This document shows, one piece after another, positions 45,758 to 55,845 of a DNA stretch of 64,000 nucleotides. Every line of letters begins with the position of its first letter. Within the stretch, counting starts at the first letter, position 1. The stretch spans positions 2,170,001 to 2,234,000 of the forward strand of contig PYIU01000004.1 in the NCBI GenBank assembly GCA_003415625.1, in the 5' to 3' direction. The position numbers and the translations under genes were made by a program. The stretch is from Aquanectria penicillioides. Its lineage: Eukaryota; Ascomycota; Sordariomycetes; Hypocreales; Nectriaceae. The notes under the pieces were generated by a model, which saw only the letters and a list, made by a program, of their open reading frames with translations, was not told the DNA's origin and made no database searches.

Positions 45758-48700
45758 TCACCATTCCAACGAGAGCCTGTCTACACCCTCAGTCAACGCC
45801 TGAATTACCGGCTTGCTGACATTTCTCTGCCCTCGCATCTTGCTATTTTGCCTCATTCGAGTCCAAAAGACTGGGCAGTCCTTGCTGTCGCAGGTGACAT
45901 CTTCGAGAGGCCCCAGCCCTGAACAGCTGCGGCAGATCGCCAACACCTCTTCGAATCGCCGCTCCTCAGCGGCAACTCGTGCGTGCAGTGCCAAAAGTGA
46001 ACCAGGAACGTTCGCGCGGCAACCAAGACACAGCGGATTATCCTCATAAGCGAATTTAACTCCACATACGAGGCAATGTGTTGATTTCATGTATGACTCA
46101 AGCGTAGTTTTCTTACTGCTCAAGGCGGTGGCATGGTGCACCCGCTGGACCTTGGGCATCTCATCATACCATTGGCGTACATTGGCACCAACGAGGTTGA
46201 AGATCCGCTCGAGTGGTGGAATCAAGTTCTTTGAGACATAGTATTCCGCATCTAGCTGCCAATGAGGGTTGCTGAGTAGATCCTCCGGCGCGACACAGCG
46301 ATCAATGAGGCGTGCGCCAGGTGCGCCTGTGATAACGACGTAGGGAACTCTTTCGCCATACTGAGGTTCTGCTCGGGCGTCGTCAAGCATTCGCTTGGTG
46401 CTGATCAAGGCTCCAGCAGGAGGTGGGCCTTTGTCGGAATACGTCCCGAGACGAACCTCTTTTGCGAAGCAGAAGTCCTGGACTGAGACGTTGTTGCGCA
46501 TTATCTTCTCGCATTGCTGTTGAAAGTACGCTTTGATCTGACTGAGATCAGCTGTTTCAAAGAGGAGTCTGAGGGCCTTTTCTTCAATCTTCTGCTCAGC
46601 CGGCGTTCCATCACGCCGCACTGTTTCTATTCCCTTCGCATCAAACTCTGGCTTCTCTTGGTCGCGGCTCTCATACTTGTACCCAACGTATCGCTTTTTT
46701 GCTAAGAGGACGCATGGGTGGTACACCTTCTCAAATTTGAGCTTGATGGGTCGAGGGTTCATGTCTGTGACTGCTTTGGCAATTTCGTTGCCAATCTCAA
46801 ATGCTTGGTCTCTTGTTCTCCCTTTGAGATACACAAACAAGCTGTCGGTGTCACCATAGACAACCTCCGCACCCCATTTTTCAACGGAGTGAATGAACGC
46901 AATCGCCCTCTCGAGAGTCTCTCGGCCAGTCTGTACGATGCTGTCTGCGATCTCGGAGCATGGCATTCGACCAGAAAACGAGGCTGAGGTATAGCCGTAG
47001 GTGACGTTAGCGAGCAGTTTAAGCGCAAGCTGCCTGTTGTTTAATAATTGTTGCAACTTCTTGTCGTCCTTGTCTTGCTTCATGCCGCTTTTTACCATAA
47101 CCCGGGTCTCCAGGATTTCGGTAAGCATTTTGGCTAGGAGTGACTTGCGGATTTCTGTCTTTGCATACATCATTCCGTTGGGTGCAATGTTGATATGATC
47201 CTCCAGAAGCGCCAGGATGCCCTGTTGCCGCTTGTATTCAGTGAAACCCATCTTGTTCATCCCTCTCCAGTTTGTGATTCGCCCCAAAAATGTCGAATAG
47301 CAGTAATTGTATGCAATCATGACACTAGGATACAAGCTTTGGAAATCAAGCACTAAAAGAGGGCTATTGTAGAAAGCGCTCTGTGGCTCCATGACCAGAG
47401 GGAGACACTCCAAAGCGTTTTGGCCTCCGACCTGTTTTCGGTTAGGCGAGACAAGGATGAAATTCTCCGGCTTTGCGATTCTGAACATGATTGACTCAAC
47501 CTTGAATTGGGATCCTCGTGAGAAGACTGAGAAGAAGTCAACACCCAAAAGGCGAGCTTGCTCGCTAGTTCTCGCAACCAACTCGTTGGCCTCGAGAATC
47601 TCAATATCCAGCCTAATTCGAGATTGGTAATATTTGAGAAGCCTACTTAGGTCTCGATGTTTCTGGCTTGTGTACCAGCTCGTTAATGTCTTCCATGCGT
47701 AGTGGGGAATTCGACGATGGAGGAGGTGCCAGGCAACGTTCTCCATTGTATATTGAAGCAAGTTCAGTTCGCCTCTCATCGCTCTCCAAATGTTGATCAT
47801 GTGTCTTCCCGTGACGCGGATAGTCGAAGTCGTGTTGAAACCCCACTTGTCATTCTCTTTGCCGAACCTGCCATGTGATTCTGTCTTCATACGAGAGAAC
47901 TCATCGCAGAGATTGTAGTCATATTTGAGCCGGGCTCTTTCAATCAAATAGCCCCATGAGCTCCCATGAACCTCATATCCGGTGAGAATGTCTGGATCAT
48001 GAGTTCTGACAATCTCAACCATTCGGACCATCAAGTCCAGCTCGGAGCTCTCTTCAACAACCTCGGCATTCGTCTGTCGTCGCATACGCCGCGGCAAGTC
48101 GTTGTGATTAGACATCACAACAATTCCCGACTGAATTGGATCCGATTGATTTTGACTATCAAGAATAGTCTCATCGGATTTCAGGGCCCAAAATATGCAT
48201 TGAACCTCATCCTCTTCCGGATTGGGCACGAATTTACCCCTGGTGTTGACATGGATCTCTAGGCTCATCGTGCTCATGTACTGTGCTTCGTGTTCAACAC
48301 TCGTTGACTTCTTTGCTTGTGTATACTTAAATCCGTGCTTGTTTGGAGGTGTCGGGCCATCTATTTGAGAGAGATATTGTCTTGGGGTCGCCAGATAGCT
48401 TGAAGTTGGCTCCTCCGTGATACGTTGTTGTTTTGCTTGCCACCAACTTGCCACTTCGTCACAGGTCGGGGGAGGGTCAGCGATCTCCCAACTTCTCCAG
48501 CTACAAGCTCCGCTTTGTCGTTCGTACTCACGACACATGCTCGCCTTGTCGAGCCCGGAGTCTTGCTTGAGGCCAAAATTTGCCGGTGAGTTGCCTGTGG
48601 AATCGAAGTCAGGCAGAAATGGGAGTGTATTGCTTTCAAGTCGGAACTCCCGCCCTGCATACTCTCTTGTTCGACCTGAAACGTCTTTTTCTTTACTGTA

Positions 48701-50872
48701 GTAGGCATCCTGATAGATGGCATCAGGGAGAACATGATCCTTCATAGAACTAGTCACAGCTGAGGCCGGAGGAGGAAGTACTGAAAGTATGAGAGTTTGG
48801 GAGTCTGAAAAATCGCCAATGGCCTGTTGAATCTTTGCTTGTGGTGTGGCCTCAAGATCGAGGCCAGATGAGGTTAGTGATGAGAAAGAGAATGAATTGG
48901 ACTGAGATGCGGGTCCACCATGAGGAATAAATGTGCTTGGATCAAATGAAACATGTTTCTTCATCTTCTCATCGTCGCTCTGTTGGGAAGATGACATTTG
49001 ACTTCTCTGACTGAGACGAAGTTTGGTGTTGGGATCATTTTGGTCTTTGACAATAGCGAAGCTCAGAGTCTGGTTAGAGCAAATCGTATCCTTGGAGAAA
49101 GTTGCCTTGGGATTAGCACGGAAAGATGGATGGCTTGGTTCAGCGGAATGTTTGGGCTGAGATCCCAACGGTTTGGGAAGGTGACCCTCGTCTCTCCATG
49201 ATTCGGGCGCGGCCCCGAATGGTTCATCCTGCTTGGTCCGTTTGATGGGAACATGGGAGGATGATGAATTCGATATTGATCGCTTTAGCCTTGTGCCGCT
49301 TAACAAGTTGGATCGAATGGCCTTTGGTGTTCGACCAATAAAGCCATCGCGTTCTGCAGCATCAAGAAGATCTTGAGAGAGTGGGATGCAAGGCAGTTTG
49401 CCGGTCACGAAGCCACTCGAACAAACTCCCAAGATTGGCAGGTCTTCACTAGATGGATCTAGGGCAGTAGCGAGACTGGGCCCACTGCCGCTGGGCCGAC
49501 CTTGAGATTCCCGAGAGGCTTTGGCTGCTTTCTTCTCCATTGACACAAGCATCGTGATGGCTTCTTCGTCCGAGTCATCGGGAAAGAACTCGTCATGTCC
49601 CTCTCCTACTTGAAGAACCTTTTTCTCATCTACTTCGATGCTACTTGCAGGGTCTCGCCCTGCTTCGCTAATCCCAGATGGTAGGCCAAGCGCAGGCATG
49701 AGAGTTGAGGGAAAGAGATCTTCAACAGATTGCAATGCAGTTTTGATGGTATGCTCAAAGGGTACAGATTTTGAGTAGGTCTCAAAGTCGAGTGGTGGAG
49801 CATCCTTGGAGTCCTTCTCAATCGTGATGAGATCTCGAATCTGATCTCTGTACTCCTCTTCGTGTATCCAGCCTTGGGGTTGTGACTGTCTCATATCGGC
49901 AGACATCGACACGAGGACTTCGGGGGGAATGGGCTGCTCCCTTGGCCTTGATGCTGCATTTTCCGCCTTCGCCTCTTTGTTTCATCTTTCCAGAGGCCTG
50001 CCATACTATGCACCAGTTTTAGATCATTAGGAATGGGATTGACCCGTTCAATAAAGTCATGATGCAAGGGTCGTTCCTTAACCAGCTTCCGATTAACGAT
50101 GTGCTGTACGCAAAGGTCTACCTCGATCGAGCAATGACTCACTCTAGGGAGGGTAGTATCGTCGGTAATATGATCGGCTAGGATGGACTTGTCATGCCAA
50201 AGATGTGATAAATTTGAACCTTCGTCATGCCGAGGAACGGGTGATCGAAAGTGTGCAACTGATGAATCGAGGTTGTCACAACCGTATAGGTTGTAATCCG
50301 CCATGAATTGAAGGAGATACTGAAGATGAGCCTCGTAGGGCTGAAACTTATGCTTCATTATGACACCCTGTTGAAGAAGATCCGCCAATCGTGTCATGAC
50401 AATGGGGTTGTACATGTAAATCTTGAGGTAGAATCGATACCCCACGTGGAAACCGTAAAAAGGAATGCCCTTGATCAAGGTGATTCTTGCAACAAACCTT
50501 GCATTATCGCCGTATTGATCACGGCGGTAGCTGACAGCCAAAGCATGATCAATAGAAAGGTGAAGACGATAAATATATGCGCCCACTTAAATGAAAATAG
50601 TTAGCACCAGCATATTGGTATAGCCATGAATGCTAACCTTCATCAGGATCTAAGCTACCCTCGTACTCCACGTACAAGTATGGGAAAGCCCCGTGGATGT
50701 GCGCGCATACTTTCTGGCCGGTCTCGGTGGATCCGAATACCCTGATGACAGGGACCTTGGGTCCCTTGGCGATTTGCGACGGCCGGACATCATTGCGAAG
50801 CTGAGGGTCATAACGGGTGGCAGTAGCCTGATAGTGGTCGATGCAATTCAGTCTAACCCGGAACAAGTCCAT
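45758..50872 (-). CDS. REV3: DNA polymerase zeta catalytic subunit Rev3 (frameshifted in this sequence)
   Basis: Catalytic subunit of translesion DNA polymerase zeta, which extends from mismatched or damaged primer ends in the nucleus. Minus strand; exon 1 is 50872-50638, a 52-bp intron follows, then 50585-45758. The N-terminus reads MDLFRVRLNCIDHYQ and DPDEVGAYIYRLHLSIDHAL. B-family motifs are intact: DFQSLYPSVMIAYNY (about residue 1159), KLLANVTYGYTSASFSGR, and YGDTDSLFV (about 1321). The exonuclease-like region has LEIH where proofreading enzymes have an acidic DIE-type motif. Two C-terminal cysteine clusters follow (CLVCGVKF...CLGC and CRSC...CDSKDC), the second being the Fe-S site of this family. 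The frame breaks at the six-base C run at 49922-49927 between PFPP and EVLVSMSAD. One extra C would give exactly 1688 codons including stop. Confidence 0.93.
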
Positions 50873-51252
50873 GTTCCTCTAGTCTCTGCCCCATCGGTGT
50901 CATTCCATTGATTGTTGAATTTGTTTGATACTTGGAGAAAATGATCGCGATCAGATACCACGGCTCACGGTTCACATGTGATAGACGCGACTCTGAGACC
51001 CTTGTTGATGCCTTCAGCTTCGCGCGGTCACGTGGTGATAAAAGCTTATCAAGAAACTTCAACGCCTGGCGGCAAACTTGTTTCGCGATGTATAGGCCAA
51101 TTTACCGACACATCTTGCTTTATCTCTCAGCATCCGAGGCAAGAGTTTTCGAGAGGAGGAATATATATATATTTCACTTGATTCTTTTAATTCTCTCAGT
51201 CTTCGCCCACCTGCCGACCCGTTAGTGCCGATCGCCTACGACAACCATCACG
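50873..51252. promoter_or_regulatory. shared promoter of REV3 and SLU7
   Basis: A 380-base interval between the divergent REV3 and SLU7 start codons. It contains an E-box (TCACGTGG) at 51028-51035, about 156 bases from the REV3 start and 218 from the SLU7 start, and an AT-rich TATATATAT stretch near 51163-51173 closer to SLU7. Shared regulation is inferred from spacing only. Confidence 0.55.
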
Positions 51253-52638
51253 ATGCCACCACCGAAGCCTCCATCAGGCGCTGGCGCGGCCTCGAAGGAA
51301 GAGAACATTTACATCCCTTCTTTCATCAGTAAACGACCGTTTTACGCTGGCGAGGAAGGCGACGACAACGACTACCTCAAGCATCAACGTCGCGAAGAGA
51401 AGAACGAAAAGTCGCAATGGTATGACCGTGGCAAGAAAGCCGGTCCAGCTGCGACCAAGTACCGCAAAGGTGCTTGTGAAAACTGTGGCGCGATGACACA
51501 CAAAGCAAAAGACTGCCTGAGTCGGCCAAGAGCGAAGGGCGCCAAGTGGACAGGAAAAGACATCCAGGCCGACGAAAGGATCCAAGACGTCAAGATGGGC
51601 TGGGACGCGAAGCGAGATCGTTGGAACGGCTACGATGCCAAGGAATACCGTCACGTTGTAGACGAGTATAACCAGATGGAGGACTTGCGTAAGCAGACAC
51701 AGGCTGGCGCTGATTTAGATGAGGAGAACGACGATGGTGACAAATACGCGGAGGAGAACGACATGAGCAAACATCAGAGTACAGCCACTCGTCAACTACG
51801 AATTCGCGAAGACACCGCCAAATATCTACTAAACTTGGACCTTGAATCGGCAAAATATGATCCAAAGACCAGATCATTAGTTGATGGTGGTGCCACCGCA
51901 GACAAAGCCGCCGATGTGTTTGCTGAAGAGGGATTTATGAGAACATCTGGCGACGCTGGCGAGTTCGAGATGGCACAGCGCTACGCTTGGGAGGCGCAGG
52001 AGAACCGAGGTGACACCACCCAGCATCTCCAAGCCAACCCTACCGCCGGAGAGTTTTACAGGAAGAAGGAGAAGGAGGAGGCCGAGGCGAAACGCGCAGA
52101 GAAGGAGAAGCTCCTCTTGGACAAATATGGTTCAGAGGACCAGGAGGCAATGCCCGCGGCACTTCGCAACATGACTGTTACCGAATCCGAAAGATTTGTC
52201 GAGTACGACGAAGCTGGTCTAGTCAAGGGTGCGCCGCGAAAAGCGGCCAAGTCGAAATACGCTGAGGATGTACACATCAATAATCACACCTCGGTCTGGG
52301 GCAGCTGGTGGTCCAGTTTCAAATGGGGCTATTCCTGCTGCCATTCATTTGTCAAGAACAGTTACTGCACAGGCGAGGAGGGCAAGGCTGCTTGGGAGGC
52401 TGCTGAAAAGCAACGCAGTGGAGCTAACCTAATTGAAGAAAAAACAGAGGATGAAGAAACTCCAGCGAAGAGAGAGCCAGAAGAAAAAGAGTCAGATGAG
52501 GTCAAGGCGAAGAAACGAACTCGGGAAGAGATGTTGAATGGGGTGACTGAGGAGGAGATGGACGAATACAGGCGGAAGAGGACAGCGGCGGATGATCCAA
52601 TGGCAAAACTACTCGGTAGAGATGAGCTCCTTACATAG
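51253..52638 (+). CDS. SLU7: pre-mRNA splicing factor Slu7
   Basis: Second-step splicing factor that helps the spliceosome choose the 3' splice site; nuclear. Single exon, 461 residues. The N-terminus [17 protein letters not shown] is the conserved Slu7 start. The CCHC zinc knuckle sits at residues 75-88 (C-X2-C-X4-H-X4-C within [14 protein letters not shown]). Next come the conserved [14 protein letters not shown] and [11 protein letters not shown] segments, a coiled, charged middle with [19 protein letters not shown], and [17 protein letters not shown] near residue 370. A Lys/Glu-rich tail ends in [12 protein letters not shown]. Length is normal for a fungal Slu7. The start MPPPKPPSG was chosen as the first ATG of the frame, with ACG ATG context after an A/C-rich leader. 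It is transcribed away from REV3. Confidence 0.96.
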   Translation: MPPPKPPSGAGAASKEENIYIPSFISKRPFYAGEEGDDNDYLKHQRREEKNEKSQWYDRGKKAGPAATKYRKGACENCGAMTHKAKDCLSRPRAKGAKWTGKDIQADERIQDVKMGWDAKRDRWNGYDAKEYRHVVDEYNQMEDLRKQTQAGADLDEENDDGDKYAEENDMSKHQSTATRQLRIREDTAKYLLNLDLESAKYDPKTRSLVDGGATADKAADVFAEEGFMRTSGDAGEFEMAQRYAWEAQENRGDTTQHLQANPTAGEFYRKKEKEEAEAKRAEKEKLLLDKYGSEDQEAMPAALRNMTVTESERFVEYDEAGLVKGAPRKAAKSKYAEDVHINNHTSVWGSWWSSFKWGYSCCHSFVKNSYCTGEEGKAAWEAAEKQRSGANLIEEKTEDEETPAKREPEEKESDEVKAKKRTREEMLNGVTEEEMDEYRRKRTAADDPMAKLLGRDELLT

Positions 52639-52985
52639 CATTATACCTACTCGAGGACTTAATGAGATTGCCTTGATGCAACAGCATCCGAGTTTGTTTG
52701 GACATCACGTAAGACGCATGTAGAACAGGGATAGTTCACAGTGACACAGACGGGGACGCAATCGTATTTGGACAGTCATGCAATTTCAATGAAATCTCAT
52801 GTACACAGCTGGGAAGAGGAACTTGGGATTTTTTTTTGTTGTCGTTACCGTTCGGCGAAATCATTCCATTTTTATCCTCTGGCCAACGCCGCAAGCTATG
52901 AAGAGAATCCCCTTCCCATGACTGGTATTCCGCCCCTGACAGCTTTAGATACGTAGGAGAAACGTGCATGTACAATTTAGTACAT
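52639..52985. other. convergent 3' flanks of SLU7 and RPS9
   Basis: A short tail-to-tail interval holding both 3' ends; a T run lies at 52831-52839. No coding region was supported. Confidence 0.5.
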
Positions 52986-53701
52986 TTACTCGTCATCCTC
53001 CTCCTCCTCCTCGCCGTCGCCACCCTCGTTGGACTTGGCCTTCTTTCTGCGGACACGACCGGGACGGCCGCCACCGAAGGGAGAGGTGAGAGCAAAGTCA
53101 ATGTGCTTCTGGGAGTCGAGACGGACGATGAAAGAAGGAACGTTGACGATCTGCTTGCCGACACGGATGTGGCGCTGTCGGATCAGGACACGAGCGTGGT
53201 GGATGGACTTGGCAAGGCCGAGCTTGTAGACGCAAGTCTGGAGGCGGCGCTCCAAGAAGTCCTCGATCTTCAGGGCCAGGACGTAATCGAGCTTCATGCG
53301 GGACTCGTCGAGGACACCGACACGAACGAGACGGCGAATGAGGGCATTGCCTTCGAAGAGACGCTTGGGGTCCTTCTCGTCGAGGGTAAGCAGCTGACTG
53401 TGCATTTTGTTAGAAATCTCCATTTTGTGATCGTGTGCGCAAAAGTCAAAGACTTACCGGGCAGCACGACGGATCTTGGACAGAGTCAGACCGACTCGCC
53501 AGACCTCACGCTTGTTGCGCAGGCCATACTCTCCAACAAGCTTCAGCTCAGAGTCCCTAGGTTATTATGTCAGTTTTTTTTTCACAATCGACGTGAACAG
53601 AGTCAAGCTCATGTTCAGTGGCCGGTGATTACTGACAGACGAGCAGACTCGTAAGGTCTGCGAGGGACACGAGAGGTCTTCGAAACGGCGCGAGGAGGCA
53701 T
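52986..53701 (-). CDS. RPS9: 40S ribosomal protein S9 (uS4)
   Basis: Small-subunit ribosomal protein uS4, needed for 40S assembly and decoding accuracy. Minus strand, exons 53701-53637, 53556-53458 and 53397-52986, giving 191 residues. It starts [22 protein letters not shown], continues [20 protein letters not shown] and [19 protein letters not shown], contains the S4 RNA-binding region ([20 protein letters not shown] through [20 protein letters not shown]) and ends in a Glu/Asp-rich tail. The introns are 80 and 60 bp, with donors GTCAGT and GTAAGT and acceptors CCTAG and CACAG; all joins keep frame. Its start lies 372 bases from the divergent RPL21 start. Identity is very secure. Confidence 0.98.
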
Positions 53702-53852
53702 CCTGAAGTCTTGTTAATTGATGCGTGTTGAGATGTTGCCGTTGATGGCACTCACTTGACTTGCTCCTAGGTGTTTGGCGGGAGTTGAACTTTTGCACAC
53801 AGGTTCAGGAAATCGTCAGCTTGTGGGGAGGTAAATTTGGCGACTTTTTGCA

Positions 53853-53860
53853 TCACGTGA
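53853..53860. promoter_or_regulatory. E-box, Cbf1-like site
   Basis: The palindrome TCACGTGA, 152 bases upstream of the RPS9 start and 214 upstream of RPL21. It matches the Cbf1 bHLH core. Binding is inferred from the motif and from its neighbour telobox. Confidence 0.55.
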
Positions 53861-53874
53861 GCACGCATTTGGAG

Positions 53875-53882
53875 AACCCTAA
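53875..53882 (+). promoter_or_regulatory. telobox, Tbf1-like site
   Basis: AACCCTAA, 14 bases from the E-box. It contains the ACCCTAA element recognised by Tbf1-type Myb proteins in fungal ribosomal protein promoters. Confidence 0.55.
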
Positions 53883-54073
53883 CGGGGCCCTTGGCCCACC
53901 CACATCCGCCCTTGCCCTACGTGCAGGGGAAAAAAAATTCGGATTATCCTAGGATCCGCTCCCACAAGCCGCCTTCGAAATCCACAACACCAAGCGGAAG
54001 GACTTCACCATCTCTTTCGCCAACCCACGACTACTAACCCCAACCCACCGGCGTTCGCAGCACACGATTCGAG

Positions 54074-54767
54074 ATGGGTCACTCCTACGGAAAGAGAGCG
54101 GGCACCCGCGTATGTTCAACAACGAATCCAATCGCCATGGCATCGTGCTGATGTTATTTCTAGTATGCCTTCAGCCGGAACTTCCGCCAGAAGGGTATGA
54201 TCGCCCTGAACACCTACCTGAAGACCTACCAGTAAGTTCTACCATATTTCCACGAGAATTTCTTCACAAAGACTAACTCCAATTCCAGCGTTGGTGACAT
54301 CGTCGATATCAAGACCAACGGTGCTGTTCAGAAGGGGTAAGACGACTCTCGAAAACACCTTTGCGAAAACCGCGAATTGCGAATTTAGCGACTGGGAAAT
54401 GTGCGATGGGACATCAGGGCTAACGCGAAATGACAGTATGCCCTACAAGGTCTACCATGGTAAGACTGGTGTCATCTACAACGTCACCAAGTCCGCTGTC
54501 GGTATCATCATCTACAAGAAGGTCAAGCACCGCTACCTCGAGAAGCGCATCAACGTCCGAATCGAGCACATCCAGCCTTCCCGATCACGAGAGGACTTCC
54601 TCAAGCGTGTGAAGTCCAACGCTGAGGCTAAGAAGCAAGCTAAGGCCAGCGGTGTCGCCGTCCAGATCAAGCGCCAGCCTATTGGCCCCCGACCTGCCCA
54701 GACCGTCTCCCTTACCGACGCCCCTCCCGAGACCGTCACTCCTCTTCCCTACGAGACTACTATCTAA
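54074..54767 (+). CDS. RPL21: 60S ribosomal protein L21 (eL21)
   Basis: Large-subunit ribosomal protein eL21. Four exons (54074-54109, 54164-54231, 54289-54336, 54437-54767) give 160 residues, the standard length. It starts [20 protein letters not shown] and continues [60 protein letters not shown] and a basic C-terminus ending TPLPYETTI. The introns of 54, 57 and 100 bp use GTATGT, GTAAGT and GTAAGA donors and TCTAG, TCCAG and GACAG acceptors; every join restores the conserved sequence. The first exon is only 12 codons, so it is easily missed. Divergent from RPS9. Confidence 0.97.
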
Positions 54768-55845
54768 AAAGGATTACGCGGGGTTGTGTGGTGCTTGCTT
54801 CTGTTTGCTTGGGGTGTTGCGTCCGGATGGGAAAGAACTCTGCATGGCAAGGGCTTGCATTTTGATGTCCATAGGGAATGAGACCAAATGACATCCTTGG
54901 GAACAAAAATCTCGCCTGTATTTGATGGATCTCTCTGGTGATGTGCTTCCAGCCTACTAGCTACTAGGCCTTGATCTCGGGCGAGTCGAAACAGACTACC
55001 CATCCACCAAACAATGGTCGACTGCAACTCAATAACAAAAGTCTGTGTATACCCCAAAGAAAGGTTTCTACGCAGGACTGTATAGCCAACCCTCTGTTTC
55101 GTGCGTGTACACTGACTATTAGTTCACCTAGAGGGGAGCTGCTTGCTCTGCCCTGGCTTGTGATCCTGTCATGAATGTTCTGGTGTGGCTTGCCCTGTTA
55201 TCCGCCACACGCCCACATCCTTATATGAACAACACTGATTCTCCATTTCTGTAACACCCAATTTTCTCCCATGAAACACCCATTGCTACTTAATCCAGGC
55301 AACCAAAAACAACCTTGCCAACCGTCCACTGCATCCTGGATATGCAAGCTCGTTCTCGTATTTGGTTGTCGGATAATCTCGCTTCCGGCTCCGGATCCCA
55401 GAAGTGAGCAAGCACTTCCTGCCCGAGCTGCCCCACCGTGATGTCTTGTGCTGCAAGTTAGAAGACAGTACGTACCGTGTATGACGCCGCCTTTCGCCGC
55501 CATCACAGCCCAGCCACTGCAAGCTATCGCACTCCCAAAGGCACCGCCAAGCAGGCCCCGATATTTGTCACTGCTGACGACTACTCGCCTTTCCCTCGGA
55601 CGCTTCCATATCATATCCGCGGCGAGCTCATTCCTCGTTTAATTTTTTCCCTCTTTCTGTTTATACCCTCTCCTCCGTCACATTACTCGCGCCGCGGCGG
55701 CGTCGGCCCACGTCTTCTGTCTCGTGATTCCAGGGGCTCTTCGTTGTCGACAATCCCCCCCTCCATCGTTCCGACATCGCGCAATAATCTTCGTCGCCGT
55801 ACTTGCAAATAGCCTCGCGGAGATTTTCCGCCTCGAGAAGCAGCC
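54768..55845. other. RPL21 3' flank and SLA2 promoter/leader
   Basis: No coding region was supported. From about 55600 the plus strand is C/T-rich, the usual look of a promoter and leader, leading to the SLA2 start at 55846. Confidence 0.5.

Larger units (their letters stand above)
53702..54073. promoter_or_regulatory. shared promoter of RPS9 and RPL21
   Basis: A 372-base interval between two divergent ribosomal protein genes. It carries a palindromic E-box at 53853-53860 and an AACCCTAA telobox at 53875-53882, then a GC-rich block and an A run (53932-53938). In other fungi (Candida albicans is the case I recall) ribosomal protein promoters use Tbf1 sites of the ACCCTAA type together with Cbf1 E-boxes, so this is likely the shared control region. 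Confidence 0.7.
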
